Below the pieces are notes generated by a model. That model searched no databases. It had not been told where the DNA came from and saw only the letters and a program-made list of their open reading frames with translations. From assembly GCA_050789255.1 (NCBI GenBank), contig JBOZRQ010000060.1, forward strand, positions 248,001-312,000: a DNA stretch of 64,000 nucleotides. Reading direction: 5' to 3'. Shown piece by piece: positions 8,213-17,541 of the stretch (position 1 is the first letter of the stretch; each line of letters starts with the position of its first letter). The translations under genes and the position numbers were made by a program. The stretch comes from JBOZRQ01 sp050789255 (GTDB lineage: Bacteria > Bacillota > Sulfobacillia > Symbiobacteriales > Symbiobacteriaceae).

Positions 8213-11200
8213 TCAGGCCGAGCCGTACATATAGAAGTCGTAAGGGTCGAATGTATACAGGTCGCCGTCCGGCAGCGGCTGCCCCCCGGGCCCCGTCAGC
8301 TTGCCGAGGCTCGAAGCCTTGAGGCGCAGGGTTGTGGTGGCGCCGATGCCCGTCCCGCTGCGGAACTCGATGGTCAGGATCCGCTTTCCCTGATCCCATC
8401 TCACGGCGGCGATGTCGGGAGCGATGGCGCTGTCGCTGAACTCGAAGTCTGCTGCGCTCAGCTGGGCGCCCGAGGTGGGCTGGCTGAACTCGACCGTGAC
8501 CGTATCGCCGCCCGACACCCAGCCGTCGCCGTCCTCGTCCGAGCCCCAGCTGTAATCAACCAGAAGCGGGGCGAGGGTGACCGCTGTGCCCTCGGGCGCG
8601 AGGGGGTTGCCCCAAAGGTCGGTCAGCCGGGACCCGTCGACCAGGGTAAGGTCGCTCATCAGTTCGGAGCCGTCCCCCAGCAGGATGGTCAGCACCGTCC
8701 GGTTATTGCTCCAGCTCATGGTGACCTCGCCCAGGCCCCATCCGTCCAGGTCGTCCCGTGACAGATCGCCCTCGGGCGTGATGATCGGCTCCGAGAAGGT
8801 GACCTCAAGGCTGCTGCCCATGAGGCCGAAGCCGCCGTTGCTCTCATGAGCGGTGATGCCCACGATCGTCGGTGCGGCGGTGTCCGTCGTGCCATCGAAG
8901 GTGACCAGGGTCACCGGCTGATTCGGGGTCCCCAGCGTGTTGCCGCGCCGGTCGGTGATCTTGCTGCCGTCGGTCAGGAGGAGCCGGCCGTTCGCCGGGA
9001 TGGAGGTCAGCTGCCCCAGGACGACCTCCAGCAGATCCCCGTTCAGGGTTGCCGTGTCGCCGCTGGCGATGGCGATCGTGACACCGAGGTCACTGGTGAG
9101 CAGGGAGCCGATCGTGCCCACGGAGCGGACAGGCTCGGTGAAGAGCACCCGGACCATATCCCCGGCGTTGACGGTCCCGCTGTTGTCCGCATCGAAATAG
9201 CTCGTGCGGAGGACGGCGGGCGGGGTCATATCGGCCACAAACTCGGTGCTGCTGAACGTGTAGATGGCTGCCGGGCCATCTGCCAGCTTCCCGAACCACC
9301 AGTCCTGAAACGCCGTGCCGTCCACCATGATCTGAGTGCCCACCGCGACGTAGCTGCCGGCCCTCAGGGTGATCTGCAGTTTCGTCCCGCCGTCCGACCA
9401 TGCGATGTCAACCCCGGCGGCGCCGGGAATGGTGAAGCTGTCCTCGGTCAGGGAGTCCCGTGTGGCGATCTCGGAGCTGAAGACGACCGCGATCACGTCG
9501 CCCTCGGTGCCCGCCCCATCATAGTCGTTGTCGTAGCCCACGGCACTGACGATGGTGACGGGATCCGCAAACTCGTAGGAGTCAAGGGTGTAGAACGGTC
9601 CGCCGGTCTGAAGCGTTGTCCCCCACAGGTCGGTGATCGCCCCGTAGCCTAACATGGTCAGGGAGTATCCCTTCGTGACGGAGGTCCCGGCGCCCATCGT
9701 GATCGTGAGCGTCTCGCCGGAAAGGGTCGTAGCGGCCACCACAACCTGCCCGTCGGGGTCGCTCGTGCTGATATCTCCGGTGACGAGCGACCTGGCCAAT
9801 CGAATGGGCTCGTTGAATTCGAGCTCAATCTGGTCGCCCTGGTCGAGCTTGCCGGTATTGTTCAAGTCATACCCCCGGACGAAGTCCATGCGCGGGTGGA
9901 TATCGTCGACGATTCCCTCGGTTAGCAGGACCGGGCCGGTGCCCAGCGGGTTCCCCTTCAGGTCCGTGATCTTCGATCCGTCCTTGAGCTTGATGCGCAG
10001 GGCAGGCTCACCCAGGACAAAGTCGTCATGCAGCCAGATCTTCAGGGTGTCGCCGGGGGCGCCCCAGTCATCCCAGGAGGCGGTGATGGCGCCCAACACC
10101 GTGGTGCCTTCGACCTCAAAGTCCTCGGCGCTGAGCTCTGGCGTGTTGGTCGACTCGCTGAACTGCACCGTGATGACGTCGTACATGTCGATGGTGCCGT
10201 TCTCGTTGCGGTTCTCATGGGTGCTTAGCGAGATGGTCGGAGGGGCGTGGTCGGCCGGCGTGGCTACCAGGGTTCCCAGGAGGAGGGGGGCGCTGCCGCC
10301 CAGCGGATCGCCCTCCCAATCCGTGATCTTGGTGCTGTCCGAGAGCCGCATCTCCGTGCCCGACGGGGCGGAGCCTCCACCGAGTTTGACGTAGAGCAGG
10401 TGGTAGTCCGTGTAGACTTGCTCGGCGGTAAGGGCGCCCTGATTGAAGGTGATGTCCGACACACTGCCGTTCCAGTCGACCCAGTCGGCGAAGGTAAGGA
10501 GCACTTCATCGCCGGCGTCTACCTGGCCGTTGTTGTTAAGGTCCTGGTAGGTGAACTCCAGCAGCTCGGGCCCGACCATGTCGGAGAAATCCGTCAACCA
10601 GTACTCCAAGCCCTCCCCGTAGAAGTCGGGGTGGTTGCCGGCTGCGTCCATGATCAAGCGGTAGTCGTTGATGTAGAGCGATTCATAGGGCTCGATGCTG
10701 GTGCCCGCGCCAACGGTGATGGTCATCTCCCGGTTGTCGTTCGCCCAGGTGAGGCTGGCCACGTTCAAGGTGCCGGCGCTGACCGTGAAGCTGCCGGACG
10801 TGACCTGCGCGGCGGATACCACAGGCTCATCCCAGAAGATGACGATCTGGTCGCCCTCGTCGAGCATCTGGTTGTGGTTCATATCCAGCTGAAGGCTGCG
10901 GGTCACCTCGGGCCCGACCTCGTCGATGTGCTTGTAGAGCAGGATGCGCTCGCCCGGTTTGCCAATCGGATGCCCTGCCAGGTCGGTGAGCTGCGAGGCG
11001 TCCTTCAGGTAGATGCCCGGCGTCTGGCTGCCGCCGACGTAGCCGCTCACCAGCCTGATTCGCAGGAAGTCAGGATGCACCCACTCCAGGGTTGTCTGGC
11101 CGAGGATTGTACCGTCATCGGTTTCAAGTTCCAGGGTGGCCGGCGTATTGGTGGCTTCGCTGAAGTAGATCTCGAAGGCGTCGCCGGATTGAATGCCGGG

Positions 11201-14200
11201 CCTTTCGTTGCGGTCCCAGTGCTCGCTGTCGGTGACCCAGGGACCCGGGTCGACCGGGAAGAGCGGCACCGGGCCGGCGCCGAGGACGTTGCCCTGCCGG
11301 TCATGCAGCCTGGTTCCGTCGGTCAGGGTGACGGTCAGGCTGTCAGCCGGGGCGCTGCCCTCACCCGAGACGATCTTCACGACGGTGTTGTCTGGGGTCC
11401 AGACGAGCACGGGATCCACCGCACCGGGGATGACAAGATCCGCCACGGTCAGCGGCGGCCCCGCGTAGACCCCCTCGCTGAAGGTAATGTAGATCGTATC
11501 GCCGGAGGCGTAGCTGCTGATGATGCGCGGGCTCTCGGTGTTGAAGTGGGCGCCGAGGAGCGTGTAGAGCCACAGATATTCGGGCGCATGGCCGCCTGCG
11601 TCGGCGATCATGCTGGCGTCGTCCATCCAGAAACCGGCGTTGCGGTAGACATGACTGTCTGGGCCAAGGGTGATCGTCAGCTCAGTGCCGTCGGCATTCC
11701 AGCTGGTGGTGAGGTCACGGGCGCCCGGCGCCCAAATGTGGGCGCCTGTCAGCACCGGCTTTCCGGGCACCGGTTCGCTGAAGTGGACGATGATGTGGTC
11801 CCCACCGGTGCCTGCGCCGTCGCCATCCTGATCGATGCCGTAGGCGTAAACGACGGCCGGCGGGAGCAGGTCGAAGGTGTGCAGGTCGAGCGGAGACTGC
11901 GGGGCGCCCGCCGGGTTGCCCGCGAGGTCGGAGATCAGCGAACCGTCGGAGATGTACAGCCGGGTCCCATCGACGATGTTATCCGCAGTTGTCAGAGTGA
12001 TGGTGAGTTCCCGGCCATCCTCGCTCAGGACCGCGCTCTCGGTGCCGACCATCCCATAGGTGACGCCGAAGGCGACTCCTTCGGTGCTCAGTTCAACCGG
12101 TTCGCTGAAGGTGACCCGCACCAGGTCGCCGGCGCCGATGGCGCCGTCTTTGTTCATATCGATCCACGCACTGCCGATGACCGTGGGCGGCATGAAGTCA
12201 AAGTGCGTCAGGTCCACGGTCGCCAGGGTGACCAGACCCTCAGCGGCCAGGCGGTTGCCCGCGGCGTCCCAGATCAGGGTGCCGTCAACCTTGAACTGGG
12301 CGCCCTTTTCTACCGGGCCGCCCAGCATAATCGTCAGAGCCGTGCCGTGCTCATTCCACACAGCGGTGTAGGAGACGGGGCCGGTGAGGGCATCGGTGAG
12401 GTCCGGCTTGTTGGTCGGCTCGCTGAAGTAGACCACCAGGGTGTCGCCCGCGCTGGGCGCCTGGTCGCCGTCCAGGTCGTAGCCGTGGGCGGTGAAGGTC
12501 GGGGCCTCGGCGTCGTCGCCATTCAGCACGGTCACAGTGAACAGCCCGGTGGCTGTGGCCCCGTCGGGGTCCCGCACCTCGAATGCGACGCTATCGGTCC
12601 CAGTGAGGCCGAACGTCGGGGTGTACAGGACGCTGGCTCGGCAGACCCACTCGCCCTCCACCAGGCCGCAGCCGCTGAAGGTGAGTTCGCCCAGGCTCCC
12701 CAGGCTGGGCGCCGTCCCCAGCGAGAAGGAGAGGATATCCCCATCGGCGTCGGTTGCCGTCAGGAACAGCTCTACGGGCGCGCCGGCGGGGGTGGTCTTT
12801 GCGTCTGGCACGGTCGCGGGCTGATCATTGACAGGCGCCACCACGATCTCAATGCCGTGGGTGGCCGCCTTCGCACCGCCCGACCCGGACAGGCCCAGGT
12901 CGTCAAGGGTGAGATCGATCACGGCATTGCCATGGAAGTCGGGAGCCGGGTTGAAGGCCAGTTGGCTGAGGGCGGCATTGAGGGCCGCGAGCGTGCCCGT
13001 AACGGAGATCTCGTGGGAACTGTTCGCTCCGGCCGCGACGGTGAGGCCACTGAGGTCTCCAAGCGACACCACGCCGCTGGTGGCGGAGAGCGAGAGCTCT
13101 ACCTGGCCGTCGGCATCCACATCACCGACCGTGATCAGGCCGTCCAGCTTGATCGGCAGGTCCTCGGTGGCGGGGAGGGTCGTCGGCGCCGCAATCGTGG
13201 GCGCATCGTTGACCGACGTGACGGTAATGGTGACGGTTGCGCTGTCTGAGTAGGCCGCACCATCGTATGCCCTATAGGTGAAGGAGTCGGTGCCGTAATA
13301 GTTATCGTCCGGCACGTAGCTGAAGGTGCCGTCCTCGTTCAGAACGAGGGTACCGTTGGCCGGACCGCTGACTAGAACCGCGGTCAGCGGGTCGGAGTCG
13401 CTATCGTTGGCGAGCACGCCGGGCGCTGCCACGATCAGAGGGGTATCCTCCAGGGTCATGTAGCTGTCGTCAGCCGCCGTCGGCGGGGTATTGCTAAAGG
13501 GATCGGCCGTGTAGTACTCGCTCTGCAGGCTTACCTGCACCGAGTACGTCCCGGCGGGGACCACGGGGGTGACGGTCGCCCCGCCCCAATCGTCCACTTC
13601 GGCGGTGAACGTGAGGGCACTGCCGCTGGACGGGGTCAGGGTAAAGGTGATCTGACCTGCCCTGTAAATATCGCCGCCATCCGACGTCACGGTGGCCGAC
13701 AGCGGGACCTCACCGCCGCTGAACTGGGTCGGGCCGGCATAGGTGATGGTGGCCGGGCGCTTCGCTACGGTGAGCGTGGCGGTACCTGCGCTGCTGGCGT
13801 AAGTGGCATCGCCCTGGAAGATCGCCTTCACCGTGTATGTACCGGCAGGCTTGCTGATTGTGTAGCCGTAAGTGGCCACGCCGTCGTCGCCGGTCGTGGC
13901 GATGCCGAGCCCGTCTTCGCCCACCGTGAAGCTCACTGGGCGCCCGCTGACCGGTTGACCATTCTCAGCCAGCCTGGCGCTAAGGGCGACAGCGTCGCCG
14001 TACCGGGCGGTCACGGCGTCCACCGTGAGCGGGTCGAGCGGGGGTTTGACGGTCAGCCTGCCGGTGGTCCTGGTGACCACCACGCCACCCTGCATGTACT
14101 CCACCATAATGTCATGGGCGCCCGGCCCGAGGGTGATCGTATGGGACAGACTGGCTCCACCGCCAAAGCCGGTCAGCTTGGTCCCGGCGGGGCTGCCCCC

Positions 14201-14854
14201 CACAGTGAAGCGCAGGGATTTCCCGCTGATCCCGCCCTGGCCCACGGCGCTCAGCGTGGCCGACAGGGTCACCTGCCCGCCCTGCTCCCCGGTGACCGGT
14301 TCGACGTAAATGGTCGGCGGGCTGGCGCTCCGCCCGTAGTTGCGGGTCAGCACGCTCAGGTCGTAAACGTCTACGTTCCCGTCGGCCACAATGTCGAGAC
14401 TGTCGAGCGTGGTCGCATCGGCCACCTGGAGGTAGTGGAGCATCAGGAGGGAGGCGTCCATCGGGCTGATGTCGCCGTTGCCGTCCACGTCGCCGAAGGG
14501 CAGGGTGAGCAACAGATCATCGGGGACGCCCCGGACCTCGCCGTCCGCCACGACCACGCTGATCTGCTGCTTGAGGTGGCCGCTGCGGGTGGCGGTCAGC
14601 GTGTAGACTCCGTCCGGGAGCGCGCTAAATGAGAAGGTGCCGGTCGCATCCGGGGTGGCGGTGAAGGCGCTCACCCCGTCCGTCAGCTTCAGTGTGATCC
14701 CGGTGGCGTTGGTGCGCCGCTCGGCGGCGACCTTTCCGCTGAAGCCGGCTCCACCCGCAACGCCGTGCACGGCGCCAGGGAGCACCGACAGGGAGAGCAG
14801 CGCCATCAGAATGAAAGCAATCAGTCGGCTGCGACGTGGTCCGGCGTTCCGCAT
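8213..14854 (-). CDS. Giant secreted multidomain repeat protein (2213 residues)
   Basis: A signal peptide (residues 1-33) is followed by a carboxypeptidase-regulatory-like beta domain (about 38-110), then a dockerin-like pair of calcium loops (DVDGNGDISPMDAS and DGNVDVYDLSVL, about 120-176). Next come three Ig-like domains and cadherin/VCBS-type modules (EDTPLIVAAPGVLANDSDSD, about 470-790). From about residue 790 to the end there are roughly twelve repeats of about 118 residues. Each opens with a calcium-loop lead such as DMNKDGAIGAGD running into VTFSEP and later carries a LxDGSKITDxxGN motif, as in SwmB/SbsA-type Ig-like domains. No LPXTG, S-layer homology or other anchor is visible at the C-terminus. 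GGAGG lies 8 bases before the ATG. It is probably an exported adhesin or surface-layer-associated protein. Confidence 0.85.
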   Translation of the reverse strand: MRNAGPRRSRLIAFILMALLSLSVLPGAVHGVAGGAGFSGKVAAERRTNATGITLKLTDGVSAFTATPDATGTFSFSALPDGVYTLTATRSGHLKQQISVVVADGEVRGVPDDLLLTLPFGDVDGNGDISPMDASLLMLHYLQVADATTLDSLDIVADGNVDVYDLSVLTRNYGRSASPPTIYVEPVTGEQGGQVTLSATLSAVGQGGISGKSLRFTVGGSPAGTKLTGFGGGASLSHTITLGPGAHDIMVEYMQGGVVVTRTTGRLTVKPPLDPLTVDAVTARYGDAVALSARLAENGQPVSGRPVSFTVGEDGLGIATTGDDGVATYGYTISKPAGTYTVKAIFQGDATYASSAGTATLTVAKRPATITYAGPTQFSGGEVPLSATVTSDGGDIYRAGQITFTLTPSSGSALTFTAEVDDWGGATVTPVVPAGTYSVQVSLQSEYYTADPFSNTPPTAADDSYMTLEDTPLIVAAPGVLANDSDSDPLTAVLVSGPANGTLVLNEDGTFSYVPDDNYYGTDSFTYRAYDGAAYSDSATVTITVTSVNDAPTIAAPTTLPATEDLPIKLDGLITVGDVDADGQVELSLSATSGVVSLGDLSGLTVAAGANSSHEISVTGTLAALNAALSQLAFNPAPDFHGNAVIDLTLDDLGLSGSGGAKAATHGIEIVVAPVNDQPATVPDAKTTPAGAPVELFLTATDADGDILSFSLGTAPSLGSLGELTFSGCGLVEGEWVCRASVLYTPTFGLTGTDSVAFEVRDPDGATATGLFTVTVLNGDDAEAPTFTAHGYDLDGDQAPSAGDTLVVYFSEPTNKPDLTDALTGPVSYTAVWNEHGTALTIMLGGPVEKGAQFKVDGTLIWDAAGNRLAAEGLVTLATVDLTHFDFMPPTVIGSAWIDMNKDGAIGAGDLVRVTFSEPVELSTEGVAFGVTYGMVGTESAVLSEDGRELTITLTTADNIVDGTRLYISDGSLISDLAGNPAGAPQSPLDLHTFDLLPPAVVYAYGIDQDGDGAGTGGDHIIVHFSEPVPGKPVLTGAHIWAPGARDLTTSWNADGTELTITLGPDSHVYRNAGFWMDDASMIADAGGHAPEYLWLYTLLGAHFNTESPRIISSYASGDTIYITFSEGVYAGPPLTVADLVIPGAVDPVLVWTPDNTVVKIVSGEGSAPADSLTVTLTDGTRLHDRQGNVLGAGPVPLFPVDPGPWVTDSEHWDRNERPGIQSGDAFEIYFSEATNTPATLELETDDGTILGQTTLEWVHPDFLRIRLVSGYVGGSQTPGIYLKDASQLTDLAGHPIGKPGERILLYKHIDEVGPEVTRSLQLDMNHNQMLDEGDQIVIFWDEPVVSAAQVTSGSFTVSAGTLNVASLTWANDNREMTITVGAGTSIEPYESLYINDYRLIMDAAGNHPDFYGEGLEYWLTDFSDMVGPELLEFTYQDLNNNGQVDAGDEVLLTFADWVDWNGSVSDITFNQGALTAEQVYTDYHLLYVKLGGGSAPSGTEMRLSDSTKITDWEGDPLGGSAPLLLGTLVATPADHAPPTISLSTHENRNENGTIDMYDVITVQFSESTNTPELSAEDFEVEGTTVLGAITASWDDWGAPGDTLKIWLHDDFVLGEPALRIKLKDGSKITDLKGNPLGTGPVLLTEGIVDDIHPRMDFVRGYDLNNTGKLDQGDQIELEFNEPIRLARSLVTGDISTSDPDGQVVVAATTLSGETLTITMGAGTSVTKGYSLTMLGYGAITDLWGTTLQTGGPFYTLDSYEFADPVTIVSAVGYDNDYDGAGTEGDVIAVVFSSEIATRDSLTEDSFTIPGAAGVDIAWSDGGTKLQITLRAGSYVAVGTQIMVDGTAFQDWWFGKLADGPAAIYTFSSTEFVADMTPPAVLRTSYFDADNSGTVNAGDMVRVLFTEPVRSVGTIGSLLTSDLGVTIAIASGDTATLNGDLLEVVLGQLTSIPANGRLLLTDGSKITDRRGNTLGTPNQPVTLVTFDGTTDTAAPTIVGITAHESNGGFGLMGSSLEVTFSEPIITPEGDLSRDDLDGWGLGEVTMSWSNNRTVLTILLGDGSELMSDLTLVDGSRLTDLWGNPLAPEGTAVTLAPLLVDYSWGSDEDGDGWVSGGDTVTVEFSQPTSGAQLSAADFEFSDSAIAPDIAAVRWDQGKRILTIEFRSGTGIGATTTLRLKASSLGKLTGPGGQPLPDGDLYTFDPYDFYMYGSA

Positions 14855-14972
14855 TCAAATATCCTCCAGTAAATGGTGCAATCGTCGTGATGGTAAATGA
14901 TTTGGGATTATTCGATGCCGGTACATCTGCATTCCTTTTGTTGCCGTAAAGTTTTCCGGGCCTTACCACGGC

Positions 14973-15008
14973 AAAAAAGACCAGGCTTCCCGACGGGGAA
15001 GCCTGGTC
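14973..15008 (-). terminator. Terminator of the amidase gene
   Basis: The 13-base-pair hairpin GACCAGGCTTCCC/GGGAAGCCTGGTC (14979-15008) is followed on the minus strand by six T residues. It lies 15 bases past the amidase stop codon. Confidence 0.9.
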
Positions 15009-15023
15009 AATCAGCGGCGACGC

Positions 15024-17291
15024 TTAAGGGCGCTCGGCGTAGAAGCGTTCCATGGACTGGAGCATCGCCTCGGCGGCCTTGTGCTGGAACTCGGCGGTTC
15101 GGGAGAGACGGGCCTCCCAGTCGTGGTCGAGGAAGGCTACCTCGACCAGGGCGGCCGGAGCATCGGTGTTGCGAGTCACGTAAAAGAGCTCGGTTTTCGC
15201 GCCGCGGTCCTTGCGGCCCAGGGCGGAGATCAGACCGGACTGAAGCGTGCGGGCAAGTTCGGCGCTGCGGCTGCCGTTGAGCGTGCCGGCGGTGTAGTAG
15301 ACCTCCGTGCCGCCCACGAACTTATCGCCCGAGTTGTGGTGGATCGAGAGGAAGAGGTCCACCTTCAGTTCGTTCGCCATGCGGGTCCGGTAGCCCAGGT
15401 CCACCTGGGTCATGTCGGTCGAGCTCTTCAGGCCCTGCAGTAGAGCGGCTGGCGCGACGCTGGTGTTGCCGATGCGGGTCATGTAGACCTTGGCGCCCTT
15501 CGCCTCCAGCATAGCCCGCAGACGCAGGGCGACCTGCAGGTTGACCGCCTGCTCGGTGATGCCCAGGGCTTGGTTGCCGGCGCCGGGGTCAAAGCCGCCG
15601 TGCCCCGGGTCGATCAGAATCACCTTGTCCTTCAGCCCCGGGGCATACAGGTCCAGCTCGAGGCCGGTGGCCGTCTGCTTGATCGCGTAGGCCCGCTTGG
15701 AGGTGACGGTCAGCCGGGCGCCCGTCGCGGTCGGCTCCAGCTTCATGCCGGCTGGCACGGCGATGGCCTGCGGGGCGGAGACCCCCGGCAGGTCGATGGT
15801 GATGGTCGCGCCCGCGGCGGAGACCGTCGGCTTGACGGTGCCGTCGATCTTCAGGTCGATCGCGGTCCGGTCGGGCAGGGTACGGGTCTCTACTCCTTTG
15901 AGGGCCGGGCGGAAGGCGATCTCCAGCTTACCGGGCTCGGGCTGGGTCACCTGGTAGCCCGGGATCCGGCTGAAGGTGACCTGCAGGCCCGTCGGGGTGA
16001 TGGCCACCGACTGGACGCCGGCGCCGCCCACCGGCAGGGTGCGGGTCTCGGTCTGGCCGGTGGGGACCGGAATGGTCAGGGTGTTGCCCTGTGCCGTCAC
16101 CTGGCCAAGGGGCTTGCCCTTGGACTCGATCGACAGCCGCACGGTGCCCTGCGCTTCGGCCTGAAGCGTCGCGACCAGGGCGTCGGTGATGGCCTGGGTG
16201 TCGGTGGAGCCCGCCAGGACCACATCGTCGGCCTGAACGAGGCCGGTGCGCCCCTGGGCGGTGCGCACCCGCAGGTAGGGCGCCTGGGTCTCCACCAGAT
16301 CAAGCGTATCGCCCTTGAAGAGGATGTTCATCTCGCCGGTGTCCTGGATGAACAGGGCGTAGGTGTTCTTCACCGTGAACTTGGCGATCGTCGGGCGGCT
16401 CTGGGCAGGACCGGTGTAGCCGATCGTCCAGCGCCCCTCGGTGATCGAGTAGCGGAGGTTCCCCTCGGTGACCAGCACCTTGTTGCCGGGAATCCAGCCC
16501 CGCTCATCCCGCGGGGTCTGGACCTTCCACCAGCCCTCGGCCGAGTCCAGGAAGGTCAGCTTCTCGCCGGCCCGCACGCTGCCCGTGGGGTCAAAGGCCT
16601 GGGGGTTGCGGCCGAAATAGATGGTGCCGGCTGCCATGGCCAGGCCCTCCTTGGCGCCGACCGGAACAGGCAGGGCTGCGGGCGGAGAGGTTAGCACCGG
16701 CACGGCGCTGGCTGGCGCAGCGGGCGCCGTCTCAGGGATGGCCGGGTTGACCGGCGGATTGGTCGTCGGGGGCGTGGTGGTGGTCGGGGGTGTGGTGGTG
16801 GTCGGGGGTGTGGTGGTGGCGGGGGGTGTGGCGCCGGGCCGCTTCATATATTGTCCGCTGACCCAGCCCTCGGTGCCGTTGGGCAGCCTGACCTTCATCC
16901 AGCCGTTTACATGCTCGAGCAACTGCACCTGCTCGTCTTGCTTCAGCTGGGTGCGGACCTCGGCCGTGGTGTTCGGCTCGGCCCGGACGTTCAGGACGTC
17001 GGTATTGACCTGGACGATGGCGACCTCGTCGTAATAGGTGACGCGGCTGAATTCGCCCGAGACCCAGCCCTCCAGACCGTAGCTGGTGCGGATCTTATAC
17101 CAGCCGTCCTGTTCGGCCAGAACGGTGGCTGACTCCACGGCGGTCAGACCGCCCACGATGCGCTGGCTGGTGGACGGGCCGGCCCGCAGGTTCAGTCCAT
17201 CCTTGTCGACGGGCCGAAGGGTTGCGGCTTCGACTGTTACGGCGGTTCCTAACAGGAGGCCGACGAGCGTTGCTGCGACCAGGCGTTTCAT
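15024..17291 (-). CDS. N-acetylmuramoyl-L-alanine amidase with SH3 and AMIN-like domains
   Basis: The product is 755 residues from the ATG at 17291; an in-frame GTG at 17303 would touch the GGGA ribosome site. After a signal peptide come two bacterial SH3 domains (about 27-150), a Thr/Pro linker made of TTTPPT repeats, and a third SH3-like domain (about 217-280). AMIN-like beta domains follow, then an amidase_3 catalytic domain from about residue 565. Zinc ligands are visible in DPGHGGFD, GITEQAVN and SIHHNSG, with the catalytic Glu in LVEVAFLDH. It cleaves the bond between MurNAc and the stem peptide in the wall, in cell separation or sporulation. It is transcribed alone with its own terminator. 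Confidence 0.92.
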   Translation of the reverse strand: MKRLVAATLVGLLLGTAVTVEAATLRPVDKDGLNLRAGPSTSQRIVGGLTAVESATVLAEQDGWYKIRTSYGLEGWVSGEFSRVTYYDEVAIVQVNTDVLNVRAEPNTTAEVRTQLKQDEQVQLLEHVNGWMKVRLPNGTEGWVSGQYMKRPGATPPATTTPPTTTTPPTTTTPPTTNPPVNPAIPETAPAAPASAVPVLTSPPAALPVPVGAKEGLAMAAGTIYFGRNPQAFDPTGSVRAGEKLTFLDSAEGWWKVQTPRDERGWIPGNKVLVTEGNLRYSITEGRWTIGYTGPAQSRPTIAKFTVKNTYALFIQDTGEMNILFKGDTLDLVETQAPYLRVRTAQGRTGLVQADDVVLAGSTDTQAITDALVATLQAEAQGTVRLSIESKGKPLGQVTAQGNTLTIPVPTGQTETRTLPVGGAGVQSVAITPTGLQVTFSRIPGYQVTQPEPGKLEIAFRPALKGVETRTLPDRTAIDLKIDGTVKPTVSAAGATITIDLPGVSAPQAIAVPAGMKLEPTATGARLTVTSKRAYAIKQTATGLELDLYAPGLKDKVILIDPGHGGFDPGAGNQALGITEQAVNLQVALRLRAMLEAKGAKVYMTRIGNTSVAPAALLQGLKSSTDMTQVDLGYRTRMANELKVDLFLSIHHNSGDKFVGGTEVYYTAGTLNGSRSAELARTLQSGLISALGRKDRGAKTELFYVTRNTDAPAALVEVAFLDHDWEARLSRTAEFQHKAAEAMLQSMERFYAERP

Positions 17292-17541
17292 GTAGCGAAG
17301 CACTCCCTGCTAAACGTATTACGTCTTAGACGGTTCACGGCGTATCATACGTTTCGGAGTACGTGGAGATATTCCCTTCAGACCCAAAAGGGCATGGGGC
17401 TTTGGTCCCATGGGAAATACAGGACGTCACAACCCAGGAGGGTGAACCGATTCGAATAGCGAAAAGAGTGAAGGTGAACAATTTCCAGGCCCCGCATACA
17501 TACATACGACTCTGAGAAAGAGCTGTGAAAGGAGCCCTGCT

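Noticed and set aside
10247..13249. Plus-strand open frame of 1000 codons inside the giant protein gene
   Set aside because: It is an antisense shadow caused by GC-rich codons. It has no signal, no ribosome site and a low-complexity product, while the opposite strand has clear domains.
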